Positions 36,160 to 42,322 of a stretch of 42,322 nucleotides of DNA are shown here, in pieces. The notes beneath the pieces were generated by a model. The model searched no databases, had not been told where the DNA came from, and worked only from the letters and a program-made list of their open reading frames with translations. Both the position numbers and the translations under genes were made by a program. Origin of the DNA: a virus. Position 1 is the stretch's first letter. The number at the start of each line of letters is the position of its first letter. The DNA lies in the IMG/VR virus record IMGVR_UViG_3300030060_002891, positions 1 to 42,322 of that record; one strand, given 5' to 3'.

Positions 36160-36376
36160 TTCTAGACCTGTTCTTTGTCTGTGATGTTACACGCAAATTA
36201 GTTGTCTTGTTATTCTTTGTGTTCCTGTCCTTGTGATCTACATCCTTCTTATCACCTTTCTTAACAAGACCTTTCTTTTCCATAATGTCTCTAGCAGCAT
36301 TACGGTTGGCTCGACGTTTTTTCTGCTTCGGCTTTGAATGATAATTCTCATACTCAGCTTTATAGTTTCTAGCCAT
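36086..36376 (-). CDS. HNH-type endonuclease (small phage family)
   Basis: This 96-residue protein has RRANRNAARDIMEKKGLVKK, then GDKKDVDHKDRNTKNNKTTN and LRVTSQTKNRSR. The 'DVDHkd.nt.NN...NLRvts...NRS' block is the HNH pattern with D-H at the catalytic site and a final N-R; it is common in cyanophage-type small HNH proteins. The Arg/Lys-rich C-terminus contacts DNA. It may act with the terminase during packaging or as a homing-type nuclease. It overlaps both neighbours. Confidence 0.75.
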   Translation of the reverse strand: MARNYKAEYENYHSKPKQKKRRANRNAARDIMEKKGLVKKGDKKDVDHKDRNTKNNKTTNLRVTSQTKNRSRNGTKKVQSKTQGKAKSKVSRKRGR

Positions 36377-36776
36377 AATGCTTGATAACTTTCATGCAGA
36401 TAGTGTAAATATCACCGTCACTGTGACCTATGGTGGTGAAGTCAATATCACCTGTCACACCGCTCCCTGCGTTGTTAGGTATCCCAGAGAACTCTGAAAA
36501 GTCAATCGAGTCAGCGTAATCTGCAATACAGAGCCAAGCCAGAACATTTGTGCTGGCATCGAAATCAATCCTGACACTCATACCTGCTGTGCTGTACCAG
36601 ATTTCCTGTATCGTTACAGATGTACAAGCCTTCTTTGTAACAGGATTAGAATTCAAAGCAGAAACGTCGATCTTCTTAACCGCAGCTTCTCCTGAGCCAT
36701 CACTCACATTTGTAAATTTAAAGACAGCAAACTGTGGGCCGTCATCTATTGTCTGTGTTGCAACTGCATCAGCCAT
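36369..36776 (-). CDS. Virion protein, head decoration type
   Basis: This 135-residue protein opens MADAVATQTIDDGPQFAVFK with FTNVSDGSGEAAVKKIDVSA following. Later strands include TIQEIWYSTAGMSVRIDFDA and SDGDIYTICMKVIKHYG. The 'TQTI.DG...av.KfTNvSDGsGE..v.KvDvSal' motif belongs to a phage structural family often encoded just after capsid genes. Decoration or head-fibre protein is the most likely role. Confidence 0.75.
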   Translation of the reverse strand: MADAVATQTIDDGPQFAVFKFTNVSDGSGEAAVKKIDVSALNSNPVTKKACTSVTIQEIWYSTAGMSVRIDFDASTNVLAWLCIADYADSIDFSEFSGIPNNAGSGVTGDIDFTTIGHSDGDIYTICMKVIKHYG

Positions 36777-36805
36777 TTAACCTTCCTCACTGTAATAATT
36801 GGGAC

Positions 36806-36823
36806 GGCTGACCAAGGCCAGCC
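36806..36823 (-). other. Stem-loop between two head genes
   Basis: GGCTG (36806-36810) pairs with CAGCC (36819-36823), and the stem can extend toward a 4-nt loop with one wobble. On the leftward transcript there is no clear T tract after it. It might stabilise mRNA ends or cause weak attenuation between head genes. Confidence 0.3.
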
Positions 36824-36836
36824 TCCTCATGTGAAT

Positions 36837-37343
36837 TTACTGATCAGCAAACGCTGGTGCTGTTGCACCCGTCACACTACCAAATATCTGATAATTAGTG
36901 GTGTTCAGACCCATAATAGTCACATCAAAGCCAGCAGGTACATTGATCTGTATAGAACTATTAGAGTTTCCATCAGAAAACACTGCGCTTACTTCGTTGT
37001 CAGTATCAAGGAATGTTACGCCACCAATATAAAAATTGGTATTTCCGGGGGTGATAATGAGTGCGTCAGTTCCATCAGCCGCTCCACCTGCATAAACAAA
37101 CCTAAACATAGACCCTGCTATGGGTGCAGGTAAGGTGTAGGTGTTGTCCTGACCACCATCTGGAACAAGAAGAATTCTTCCGCTATGCGTGGCATTGGTA
37201 AGAGTGACGTTGGAGTCAGCAAGACTAATAGGGCCGTCACCGACAGTGATCACCTCAGTAATTGCACCTGTACTGGTGTTTTTGCTAACTGTTTTGAAAG
37301 TACTTTCGGAGCGTACCGCTCCAGTAAATGTAGTGTTACCCAT
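36837..37343 (-). CDS. Beta-rich head decoration-like protein
   Basis: This 168-residue protein starts MGNTTFTGAVRSESTFKTVS and is rich in Thr, Asn and Gly. Segments such as ILLVPDGGQDNTYTLPAPIA, GSMFRFVYAGGAADGTDALI and VFSDGNSNSSIQINVPAGFD predict a beta sandwich. Proteins of this kind follow the capsid gene in marine podoviruses. The role is inferred from place and composition. Confidence 0.7.
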   Translation of the reverse strand: MGNTTFTGAVRSESTFKTVSKNTSTGAITEVITVGDGPISLADSNVTLTNATHSGRILLVPDGGQDNTYTLPAPIAGSMFRFVYAGGAADGTDALIITPGNTNFYIGGVTFLDTDNEVSAVFSDGNSNSSIQINVPAGFDVTIMGLNTTNYQIFGSVTGATAPAFADQ

Positions 37344-37392
37344 GTGGTTCTCCCTGTCTGGGTTCGTCTGCTATTGTTAAGCAGTCAGGAAT

Positions 37393-37417
37393 AAGGAAAA
37401 GGGGAGCAAAGCTCCCC
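37393..37417 (-). terminator. Rho-independent terminator after the major capsid gene (leftward)
   Basis: On the minus strand GGGGAGC (37417-37411) and GCTCCCC (37407-37401) form a 7-bp GC-rich stem with a 3-nt loop, followed by TTTTCC (37400-37395). It lies 16 nt after the capsid stop. The T tract is only four bases, so it may be partial and serve to keep capsid transcripts abundant relative to downstream genes. Confidence 0.65.
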
Positions 37418-37432
37418 CTTCCGTGAAACGGT

Positions 37433-38368
37433 TTATGCTCCGGGCGAACCGTAAATGCCCAAGGGATCGGAGACCCCGAAAGAGTAACGCTCTCGCGCCT
37501 TGTACCGAACATTTCCAGTGTCAAAGTCACCGTCCATGCTGGTCTCTAGAGCCGTTCTTTCAAAATGCTTCATACCGTTAGGTATATCAGTGAGAAGGAA
37601 GAAAGCATTAGTGTCAGTCAGATAGTGATTGACAGAGTAACCTTCTGGAATCGCACCCATATTACGGATAGCATTGATGTCGTTATCGGCTGTTCCGACA
37701 CGTTGCGTTGTTTGCAACAGGCGGTCAGCAGTAAACATCAGGTTAGGTGGAACAACCAAACGAGTTGGTCGCGCTGCGATAAGCAGGCCACGCTCATCAG
37801 TGTAGGCTGCAATCTCAATGATTGCATTCTCCAGAGATGTCTCGTTCAGGTCAGCCGCAGTTGCAGGACGGTTGCTGTTCTTACCGCCATTAACCAATGG
37901 ATGACCGTCTCCACCAGTAACACCATCGCCAGATGCAGTGAACAGGTTAACCCCGTCACCAGTCTGGTAGGCATTAGTGAAGCCGTTGTTTAGAGGAAAC
38001 ACAGCTTTTACCTGCTTGGTATAAGCCATAGCACGGGCAAGTGCCTTGGTATAACGTGCAGAAAGCGAGTCATAGAGATTATCTTCCATCGCTTCTTCAG
38101 TTATAGCAAAACCCATCGCTATTGTTTCGTGATTGTACCTTGCGGTGAAAGACTCTTGCGCTGAATCGTAAGAGATTGCAGAACCTTCGTTTTTCACTGG
38201 TGCAGCGGCAAAACCACTTAGCTTGACTTCCTCTTCAAATGAACGATCAGAACTCTCTGTTTCATAAATGAGAGTGTGTTCGTCCTCGTACTTTTCATAC
38301 TCCAAACCAAAAAGGGCGTTAAGACCCGGAAGGAGTTCCTTAAGCATTTGCGCTCTTGAAATAGCCAT
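37433..38368 (-). CDS. Major capsid protein (HK97 fold, Mu gpT-like family)
   Basis: This 311-residue protein starts MAISRAQMLKELLPGLNALF followed by GLEYEKYEDEHTLIYETES. Conserved segments include SFTARYNHETIAMGFAITEE, ERGLLIAARPTRLVVPPNLM and the C-terminal FDTGNVRYKARERYSFGVSD. These match Mu gpT-type major head subunits found across marine phages. It follows the scaffold and partner genes and is followed by the terminator at 37393-37417. AGGAG lies upstream of the ATG, somewhat distant, with a second GGAT next to it. Confidence 0.88.
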   Translation of the reverse strand: MAISRAQMLKELLPGLNALFGLEYEKYEDEHTLIYETESSDRSFEEEVKLSGFAAAPVKNEGSAISYDSAQESFTARYNHETIAMGFAITEEAMEDNLYDSLSARYTKALARAMAYTKQVKAVFPLNNGFTNAYQTGDGVNLFTASGDGVTGGDGHPLVNGGKNSNRPATAADLNETSLENAIIEIAAYTDERGLLIAARPTRLVVPPNLMFTADRLLQTTQRVGTADNDINAIRNMGAIPEGYSVNHYLTDTNAFFLLTDIPNGMKHFERTALETSMDGDFDTGNVRYKARERYSFGVSDPLGIYGSPGA

Positions 38369-38381
38369 ATCCTATAGCTCC

Positions 38382-38969
38382 TTATACGCCAAGTTTAGTT
38401 TCGTAAGCATGACTGAGCGGCAGATACGTCACAATACAGTCGGTGAAAGCATCACCAACAGCACTGCTTGGGCCGTCCACAAAGTCAACTACACGAAGCG
38501 GAAGAGTGTTAGTCGTAGCAATTGAACCACCATCTAAGGCATTCTTGCTTCGACCGATTGAGGTTGATCCTGCTGTGTTAACCGCAGAGATGTTGTTGCC
38601 AAGCCCAGTTTGAGCTATAGCTTCGTCACCCTGCATACGGAATAACAACTTAGGATCATCGCAGACATAAGCCATAATATCATCAGCGGCAGTAGACGCT
38701 ATGAATTGCTGGTTAAATGTCAACTGGTTAGTGTTGGGATCAGTGTACGAACATCCCATGAAAATGCCAACTGTGCCAGCAACAACTGATGTTGTCACAG
38801 CCGCTTTTTCTACAGTTCCAGCGGCAACAATCTTAACAAAATCGCCATAAAAAATAGCGGTTCCGTAAGCGTTTGCAATCTTTATGTGTCGAACTTTTCC
38901 TGTAAAAGAGCCGCTCGCACTAAGAGTGTCAACTGGTTCTGCTCCCATAGGGGTTGCAGTGGTAGCCAT
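38382..38969 (-). CDS. Head protein encoded before the capsid, decoration-type
   Basis: This 195-residue protein reads MATTATPMGAEPVDTLSASG, SFTGKVRHIKIANAYGTAIF, then NTNQLTFNQQFIASTAADDI and DPKLLFRMQGDE. It is strand-rich with a C-terminal TLPLRVVDFVDGPSSAVGDA segment. A gene of this type directly precedes the capsid gene in many marine phages and is thought to be a minor head or decoration protein. GGAGG lies 7 nt before the ATG. Confidence 0.72.
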   Translation of the reverse strand: MATTATPMGAEPVDTLSASGSFTGKVRHIKIANAYGTAIFYGDFVKIVAAGTVEKAAVTTSVVAGTVGIFMGCSYTDPNTNQLTFNQQFIASTAADDIMAYVCDDPKLLFRMQGDEAIAQTGLGNNISAVNTAGSTSIGRSKNALDGGSIATTNTLPLRVVDFVDGPSSAVGDAFTDCIVTYLPLSHAYETKLGV

Positions 38970-39021
38970 GTGTGGCCTCCTTTAGTTACAAGTCTTAGAT
39001 TAGGAGCTTACCATTAAATAG

Positions 39022-39474
39022 TTAGCTCCTGCCAAAAGTTGTCCTTGAACTTCGCTCTGGTTTCATGAGCGGCATTCTAGGATCATTCTCGCGCAAGTAA
39101 TTGTTATCCACCGAATCCATTTGATTCTGTGCAATTTTATGGAAATGCTCTGTTCTAGCTGCCACTTTCTCCTCTGGCATCTTACAAAGCAACAAGCCAC
39201 CGACCTCCAGACCTTCCGTAAAGCGGGAGCCAACATCCGAATCCATAAGCATTTCGGGGTGGTCTGCTTTTTTGCAAGCTATCCACCCTTCCCTAAACAT
39301 TCTGGAAACGTGGGTATTGTCTGGTTCTCCAAGGGTGCTAGTCCTAATCCACCTGAACGTCCACCCCGGAACGGGATCTGGATCAGGTAAAATAGAAGCT
39401 GGAACCCATGAGTCATTAGGTCTTGCTTCCTCTTGACGCGATTGTTTGTTTCTGGGTTTGCGCTCTTCAGTCAT
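39022..39474 (-). CDS. Conserved head-module protein
   Basis: This 150-residue protein reads RPNDSWVPASILPDPDPVPG, WTFRWIRTSTLGEPDNTHVS, RMFREGWIACKKADHPEMLM, then LEVGGLLLCKMPEEKVAART and NYLRENDPRMPLMKPERSS. The motif order is a widespread phage family found beside scaffold genes; some are called minor capsid or head proteins without proof. ATGA coupling joins it to the scaffold gene. Confidence 0.7.
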   Translation of the reverse strand: MTEERKPRNKQSRQEEARPNDSWVPASILPDPDPVPGWTFRWIRTSTLGEPDNTHVSRMFREGWIACKKADHPEMLMDSDVGSRFTEGLEVGGLLLCKMPEEKVAARTEHFHKIAQNQMDSVDNNYLRENDPRMPLMKPERSSRTTFGRS

Positions 39475-40481
39475 CTCAAGTTCTCCTTGTAGAACTGTCT
39501 GGCATACTGTTCGTTAGTAATCCCAAGTTTCTTGGCGAGAGAGACCTGAGAGGGCTTTAACTTCAATGTGCGCGGTTTTGCACCATTATTTCTATTACTT
39601 GGTGCCACTACCGTGGAGCGTTGGTTGGCAGTCGAAGTCGCGGTAAGCCCATCAAAATCGCTATCCTGCCATCCAAACTTAGGATACGCCTCTCTCATAC
39701 CTGAGTCTATAAACTCAAAGTAATCTGGCGTATTCGGTTTAATCTTCCTGTCCAAGACGGCTTCTTCATGCAACCCATATGCGGTTGCGGTCATGCGTCT
39801 ATGTGACGGATCCATAAACCAACTGTTCTTATCAGCCCATGCCTTTGCCTCTGGGTCAACCTGCGGAGGCGGTGGCGGCTGTTGCGGAGCAGGTTGCTGA
39901 ACTTGAGGTTTTGCAGCCTGTACCGCTAAATTCCTTTCGTACTTTTCAGCCTCTGCCATTTCGGCTTGGGCTTTATTCAAGGCTTCCTGAGATGAAACAA
40001 CAGCATCCGTATTGCCTTCTTCATAAGCCTTTTTATACGAATCCTTCGCACTTTGCAAGGCAAGGGCCGCTTTTTGCTTAATCTGTGCAACAAGAGCAGA
40101 CTCACCACGCGAGATAACAGATTCCATTTCCTGATTTCTGTTGTGCAGTTGTTGCGTTATAGCAACCGCTTCATCACGAACCTTCTCGGCAGCTTCCCGT
40201 TGCCTGCGTTCTTCGTGCTGTTCGTACTTCAGTTTGTTGATTCGCTTCTGGACTTTCTCACTATAACCAGAAAGCTCTTCATCATCTGGTTCGTCCTCTG
40301 ATGCCTTTGCTTTGGCTGGGCGTTGATCTTCTTCTGCCCGATCATCAACAATCTCAATCTGCGTTTCACTCTCTGAATCCACAGGTGCTTTTGCTCCCCT
40401 TTCAATCTTTGTTCTTACACCAAAGAATTTGTCTTCTGCGCTTGCGGGGGTTGTTTCTGCGCTTTCAATTGCTTCGCTCAT
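39471..40481 (-). CDS. Scaffolding protein
   Basis: This 336-residue protein is acidic at the N-terminus (EIVDDRAEEDQRP, SEDEPDDEELSGY). A long coiled coil follows (SEKVQKRINKLKYEQHEERR through EALNKAQAEMAEAEKYERNL), then a Gln/Pro-rich linker (QQPAPQQPPPPPQ), a central globular piece (WADKNSWFMDPSHRRMTATA) and a basic helix at the end (LKPSQVSLAKKLGITNEQYA). This is the typical design of phage scaffolds, and the basic C-terminal segment would contact the capsid. Position between portal and capsid supports it. Confidence 0.82.
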   Translation of the reverse strand: MSEAIESAETTPASAEDKFFGVRTKIERGAKAPVDSESETQIEIVDDRAEEDQRPAKAKASEDEPDDEELSGYSEKVQKRINKLKYEQHEERRQREAAEKVRDEAVAITQQLHNRNQEMESVISRGESALVAQIKQKAALALQSAKDSYKKAYEEGNTDAVVSSQEALNKAQAEMAEAEKYERNLAVQAAKPQVQQPAPQQPPPPPQVDPEAKAWADKNSWFMDPSHRRMTATAYGLHEEAVLDRKIKPNTPDYFEFIDSGMREAYPKFGWQDSDFDGLTATSTANQRSTVVAPSNRNNGAKPRTLKLKPSQVSLAKKLGITNEQYARQFYKENLR

Positions 40482-40861
40482 ACTCTACCTATGCCTCTTG
40501 GATCTTCGATCACAGCCTCAACGCTGTCATCGTTTATTAAACGGAACTCCTGACCATGCACCATAAATCGTGTGCCTGAATAGGAGCGCATCATAATCCA
40601 GTCGCCTTCTTTGCAATAAGCACCAGAAGGAAACCGTTTTTTGTCGGCGTAGGCATCCTTGCCCATTTTCAAAACCATACCAGTAATGGAACCAACCGAT
40701 TCCTCCTGAATTGATTTTGCAGATTTAATAATCCCGCCTTCCGTCTTTTCCTCTGGATCAGGTAAAGCAATCAACAATTTGTAACCTTGCGGCTCAGGCA
40801 GTTGATGTGCCTTGCGAGGTTCTTCCTCGTTTTCTGTAGGTACTACTGACAGCTCTGTCAT
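40478..40861 (-). CDS. GroES-like co-chaperonin
   Basis: This 127-residue protein contains PQGYKLLIALPDPEEKTEGG followed by II (mobile-loop-like, about 24-45), then MVLKMGKDAYADKKRFPSGA, CKEGDWIMMRSYSGTRFMVH and QEFRLINDDSVEAVIEDP. This is the Cpn10 fold with the GGI motif that would bind GroEL. It is longer than host GroES (about 97) and has a charged N-terminal extension. A phage version probably aids folding of the capsid protein. The ATG at 40861 has AAGGT upstream; a codon 18 nt earlier lacks support. Confidence 0.82.
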   Translation of the reverse strand: MTELSVVPTENEEEPRKAHQLPEPQGYKLLIALPDPEEKTEGGIIKSAKSIQEESVGSITGMVLKMGKDAYADKKRFPSGAYCKEGDWIMMRSYSGTRFMVHGQEFRLINDDSVEAVIEDPRGIGRV

Positions 40862-40941
40862 TGGTATTGACCTTTGCACTGGAAAAAAGCGTCCAGAGTC
40901 GCTTGCATCGCCCGTTGCGATGAATGGTTAAATTTTGAATG

Positions 40942-41142
40942 CTATGCCTTTTCTATTCTTTCCTGTAAATCAAGAAGCTCTCTTTCGGCTATAGCAAGCC
41001 CTTCTATAATACCGCAACAATTGCGGTATTCCGAAAAATCTTTACAAGCACCACCACTAATGTGATCGCTTAGTTCGTTCATCTGCTTACGCAACTGTTC
41101 ACGCAAAAACTCAAACGCATTGTTGGAGGCTCTATCTGTCAA
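40942..41142 (-). CDS. Small conserved ORF after the portal gene, TTG start
   Basis: This 66-residue protein (MTDRASNNAFEFLREQLRKQ...) includes HISGGACKDFSEYRNCCGII and EGLAIAERELLDLQERIE, an amphipathic helix pair with three cysteines. The TTG start at 41142 overlaps the portal end by 11 nt and has GGAG 8 nt upstream. Similar short genes follow portal genes in related phages. The function is unknown. Confidence 0.6.
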   Translation of the reverse strand: MTDRASNNAFEFLREQLRKQMNELSDHISGGACKDFSEYRNCCGIIEGLAIAERELLDLQERIEKA

Positions 41143-42322
41143 ACAGGTTCTCCACTATTTCCTTGCCAATCTTAACCCCTTCGATCTGTTCCTTGGAAAC
41201 AATCCTCCGACTTTCCAGTTGATCCTTGGCGTTGTCTTCTGCAACCCTGACAGCCAGTTCCGCTTTCCTGATCTCTTCATCCCTGTTAAGTTTCTGGGAA
41301 TCATAGTTAGCCTTGCTCATCGCCTTAGCTGTTTCAAGCTGAAGTCTGGCCTGATCAATCTGGGCCTTGCTCTGGGCTTGCATTTCCTTGATAGCAAGCT
41401 CCCTTTGCGCCATCTGGACAACGGGGTCTTGAGCCTGTTCCTGCGCTTTCTGCTGTGCCATTTCCTGTTCATTTTTGCCTTTCAACTGTTCAGCCGCTGG
41501 GGCTACCAGTCTGGCAATCCTGAGTTCAATGTCTTCGGGCAGGTTTTCGTCCGGTGCTGGCAAGTTAACACCAAGCTCTTTCTCAACTTGTTGACGATAA
41601 GCAAACGCCAGATGTTCCTGAACATGTGCCGACATCGCTGCAACCATCTGTTTAGCCAACGGGCTTCTACCAGCAATCTGCAATATCTTGGGATCTTCAA
41701 TAAATGCCATGTGTGCCTGAATGTGTGCCTCATGATCCTGATAAATAAACGCCTTGACAGGCTTGTTGTTCAGGATATTCATGTTTTCACTGACAGGATC
41801 AGTTGGCTTGATGTCGTCTTCCATCGGCACAATCTTGTCTGCATCCCTGATGCTTAGGACATCCAGCATCTGGCGATGCAATAAAGGCAAATCATACATC
41901 TCAGGGTTTTGCTGAGATAGCTGCAATGCAGCCTGATACTGCATAATGCGCTGGGCCATCGTACCTGAGTTGGGATCGCTTACCGCGATCACATCAACAC
42001 GCCCATCGAAGTCCTCACGCACCACAGCGTTGTCTTTGGTTGCGTAGGGATAATCACTTGGGCCAAAATCGTATACAATATTGGACAGCAAACGCAATTC
42101 TCGACGCATTGAGGCGTGTAACCTTGCCTGAACCGCGCTCATCACCTTCATTGACCGCTCAAGAATGGCGAGAGTCGTCCCGACAGGTGCTTCACTGTTC
42201 ATATCGGCTGCTTTTACGTCAGCCGCTGTGGCAAATCGTCTTCCTTCTTCAACAATATCGCCTAAAAGCTGGTAGAGTACGCTGCTTGGCTCTTTATAAG
42301 GTAAAAAACTGATATTTTCCTT
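41132..42322 (-). CDS. Portal protein, C-terminal part (runs off right edge)
   Basis: The frame is open to the window edge and gives 396 residues of a P22-type portal protein: FLPYKEPSSVLYQLLGDIVE, EGRRFATAADVKAADMNSEA, PVGTTLAILERSMKVMSAVQ, ARLHASMRREL, then YQAALQLSQQNPEMYDLPLL, HRQMLDVLSI. A C-terminal helical barrel region rich in Gln, Ala and Lys follows (LAIKEMQAQSKAQIDQARLQ, AELAVRVAEDNAKDQLESRR). Full P22-like portals are about 700 residues, so roughly 300 N-terminal residues lie outside. An internal ATG at 42202 is not the start because conserved sequence continues upstream of it. Confidence 0.9.
   Translation of the reverse strand, partial: KENISFLPYKEPSSVLYQLLGDIVEEGRRFATAADVKAADMNSEAPVGTTLAILERSMKVMSAVQARLHASMRRELRLLSNIVYDFGPSDYPYATKDNAVVREDFDGRVDVIAVSDPNSGTMAQRIMQYQAALQLSQQNPEMYDLPLLHRQMLDVLSIRDADKIVPMEDDIKPTDPVSENMNILNNKPVKAFIYQDHEAHIQAHMAFIEDPKILQIAGRSPLAKQMVAAMSAHVQEHLAFAYRQQVEKELGVNLPAPDENLPEDIELRIARLVAPAAEQLKGKNEQEMAQQKAQEQAQDPVVQMAQRELAIKEMQAQSKAQIDQARLQLETAKAMSKANYDSQKLNRDEEIRKAELAVRVAEDNAKDQLESRRIVSKEQIEGVKIGKEIVENLFDR

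Noticed and set aside
37000-37343. Possible second fibre or carbohydrate-binding protein at 36837-37343.
   Set aside because: The Thr/Gly-rich strands could suggest it, but the place directly after the capsid gene better fits a decoration-type protein.
1-42322. Terminal redundancy or circular closure of the window.
   Set aside because: The first and last tens of bases show no shared sequence, and the portal gene is cut at the right edge, so the window appears to be an arbitrary slice.

Overview
The window reads as part of a tailed double-stranded DNA bacteriophage genome of podovirus type. The virion genes follow a P22-like logic: portal, scaffold, an HK97-fold capsid of the Mu gpT-like family, short-tail adaptor proteins, a gp10-like stabilisation protein and a set of large internal or ejected proteins. 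The replication genes include a T7 gp4-like primase-helicase. Many of the small conserved proteins, and the combination of a GroES-like protein, a 2OG-Fe(II) oxygenase, small basic 'WSARKAQ' type proteins and EF-hand membrane proteins, are ones I associate with uncultured marine phages. The host cannot be read from the sequence. The window is incomplete: the portal gene runs off the right edge and a gene tail enters at the left edge. No terminase, DNA polymerase, RNA polymerase, integrase or repressor was recognised, and no tRNA or CRISPR array was seen.

Layout. (1) Positions 1-422: the end of a rightward gene set, closed by a strong Rho-independent terminator. (2) 423-684: a non-coding convergent gap with two diverged copies of a dyad-containing repeat. 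(3) 685-4850: a leftward early operon with a small regulatory-looking protein, a RecB/Cas4-like exonuclease, a probable ssDNA-annealing protein split by a frameshift, an SSB-like protein ending in the DDIPF tip, a Mom-like DNA-modification GNAT protein and its small conserved neighbour. (4) 4851-4939: a divergent promoter region. (5) 4940-7997: a rightward early operon with a RusA resolvase, a small conserved protein, the primase-helicase and two small replication-associated or regulatory proteins. (6) 7980-42322: one long leftward late block. Read in its direction of transcription (right to left) it carries portal, a small ORF, a GroES-like protein, scaffold, capsid partner, capsid, decoration-like proteins, a cluster of very basic small proteins with an HNH nuclease, tail adaptors, tail fibre, Gly-rich tip protein, fibre chaperone, 2OG oxygenase, a dense membrane/lysis cassette (coiled-coil, holin-like and EF-hand proteins, 3TM holin, SNase-like nuclease, GH24 endolysin), the gp10-like protein and the internal virion proteins. 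It ends in a 2825-residue polyvalent protein.

The early genes look like a recombination-dependent replication kit (exonuclease + annealing protein + SSB + RusA + primase-helicase) combined with DNA modification. The late genes are packed with ATGA, TAATG and similar 1-8 nt overlaps, which suggests translational coupling. The points I consider most worth checking are the -2 frameshift in the annealing-protein gene, the Mom-like gene and its partner, an ASCH-like domain and an HEXXH motif inside the giant ejected protein, and two small late genes of 43 and 57 residues that are easily missed.
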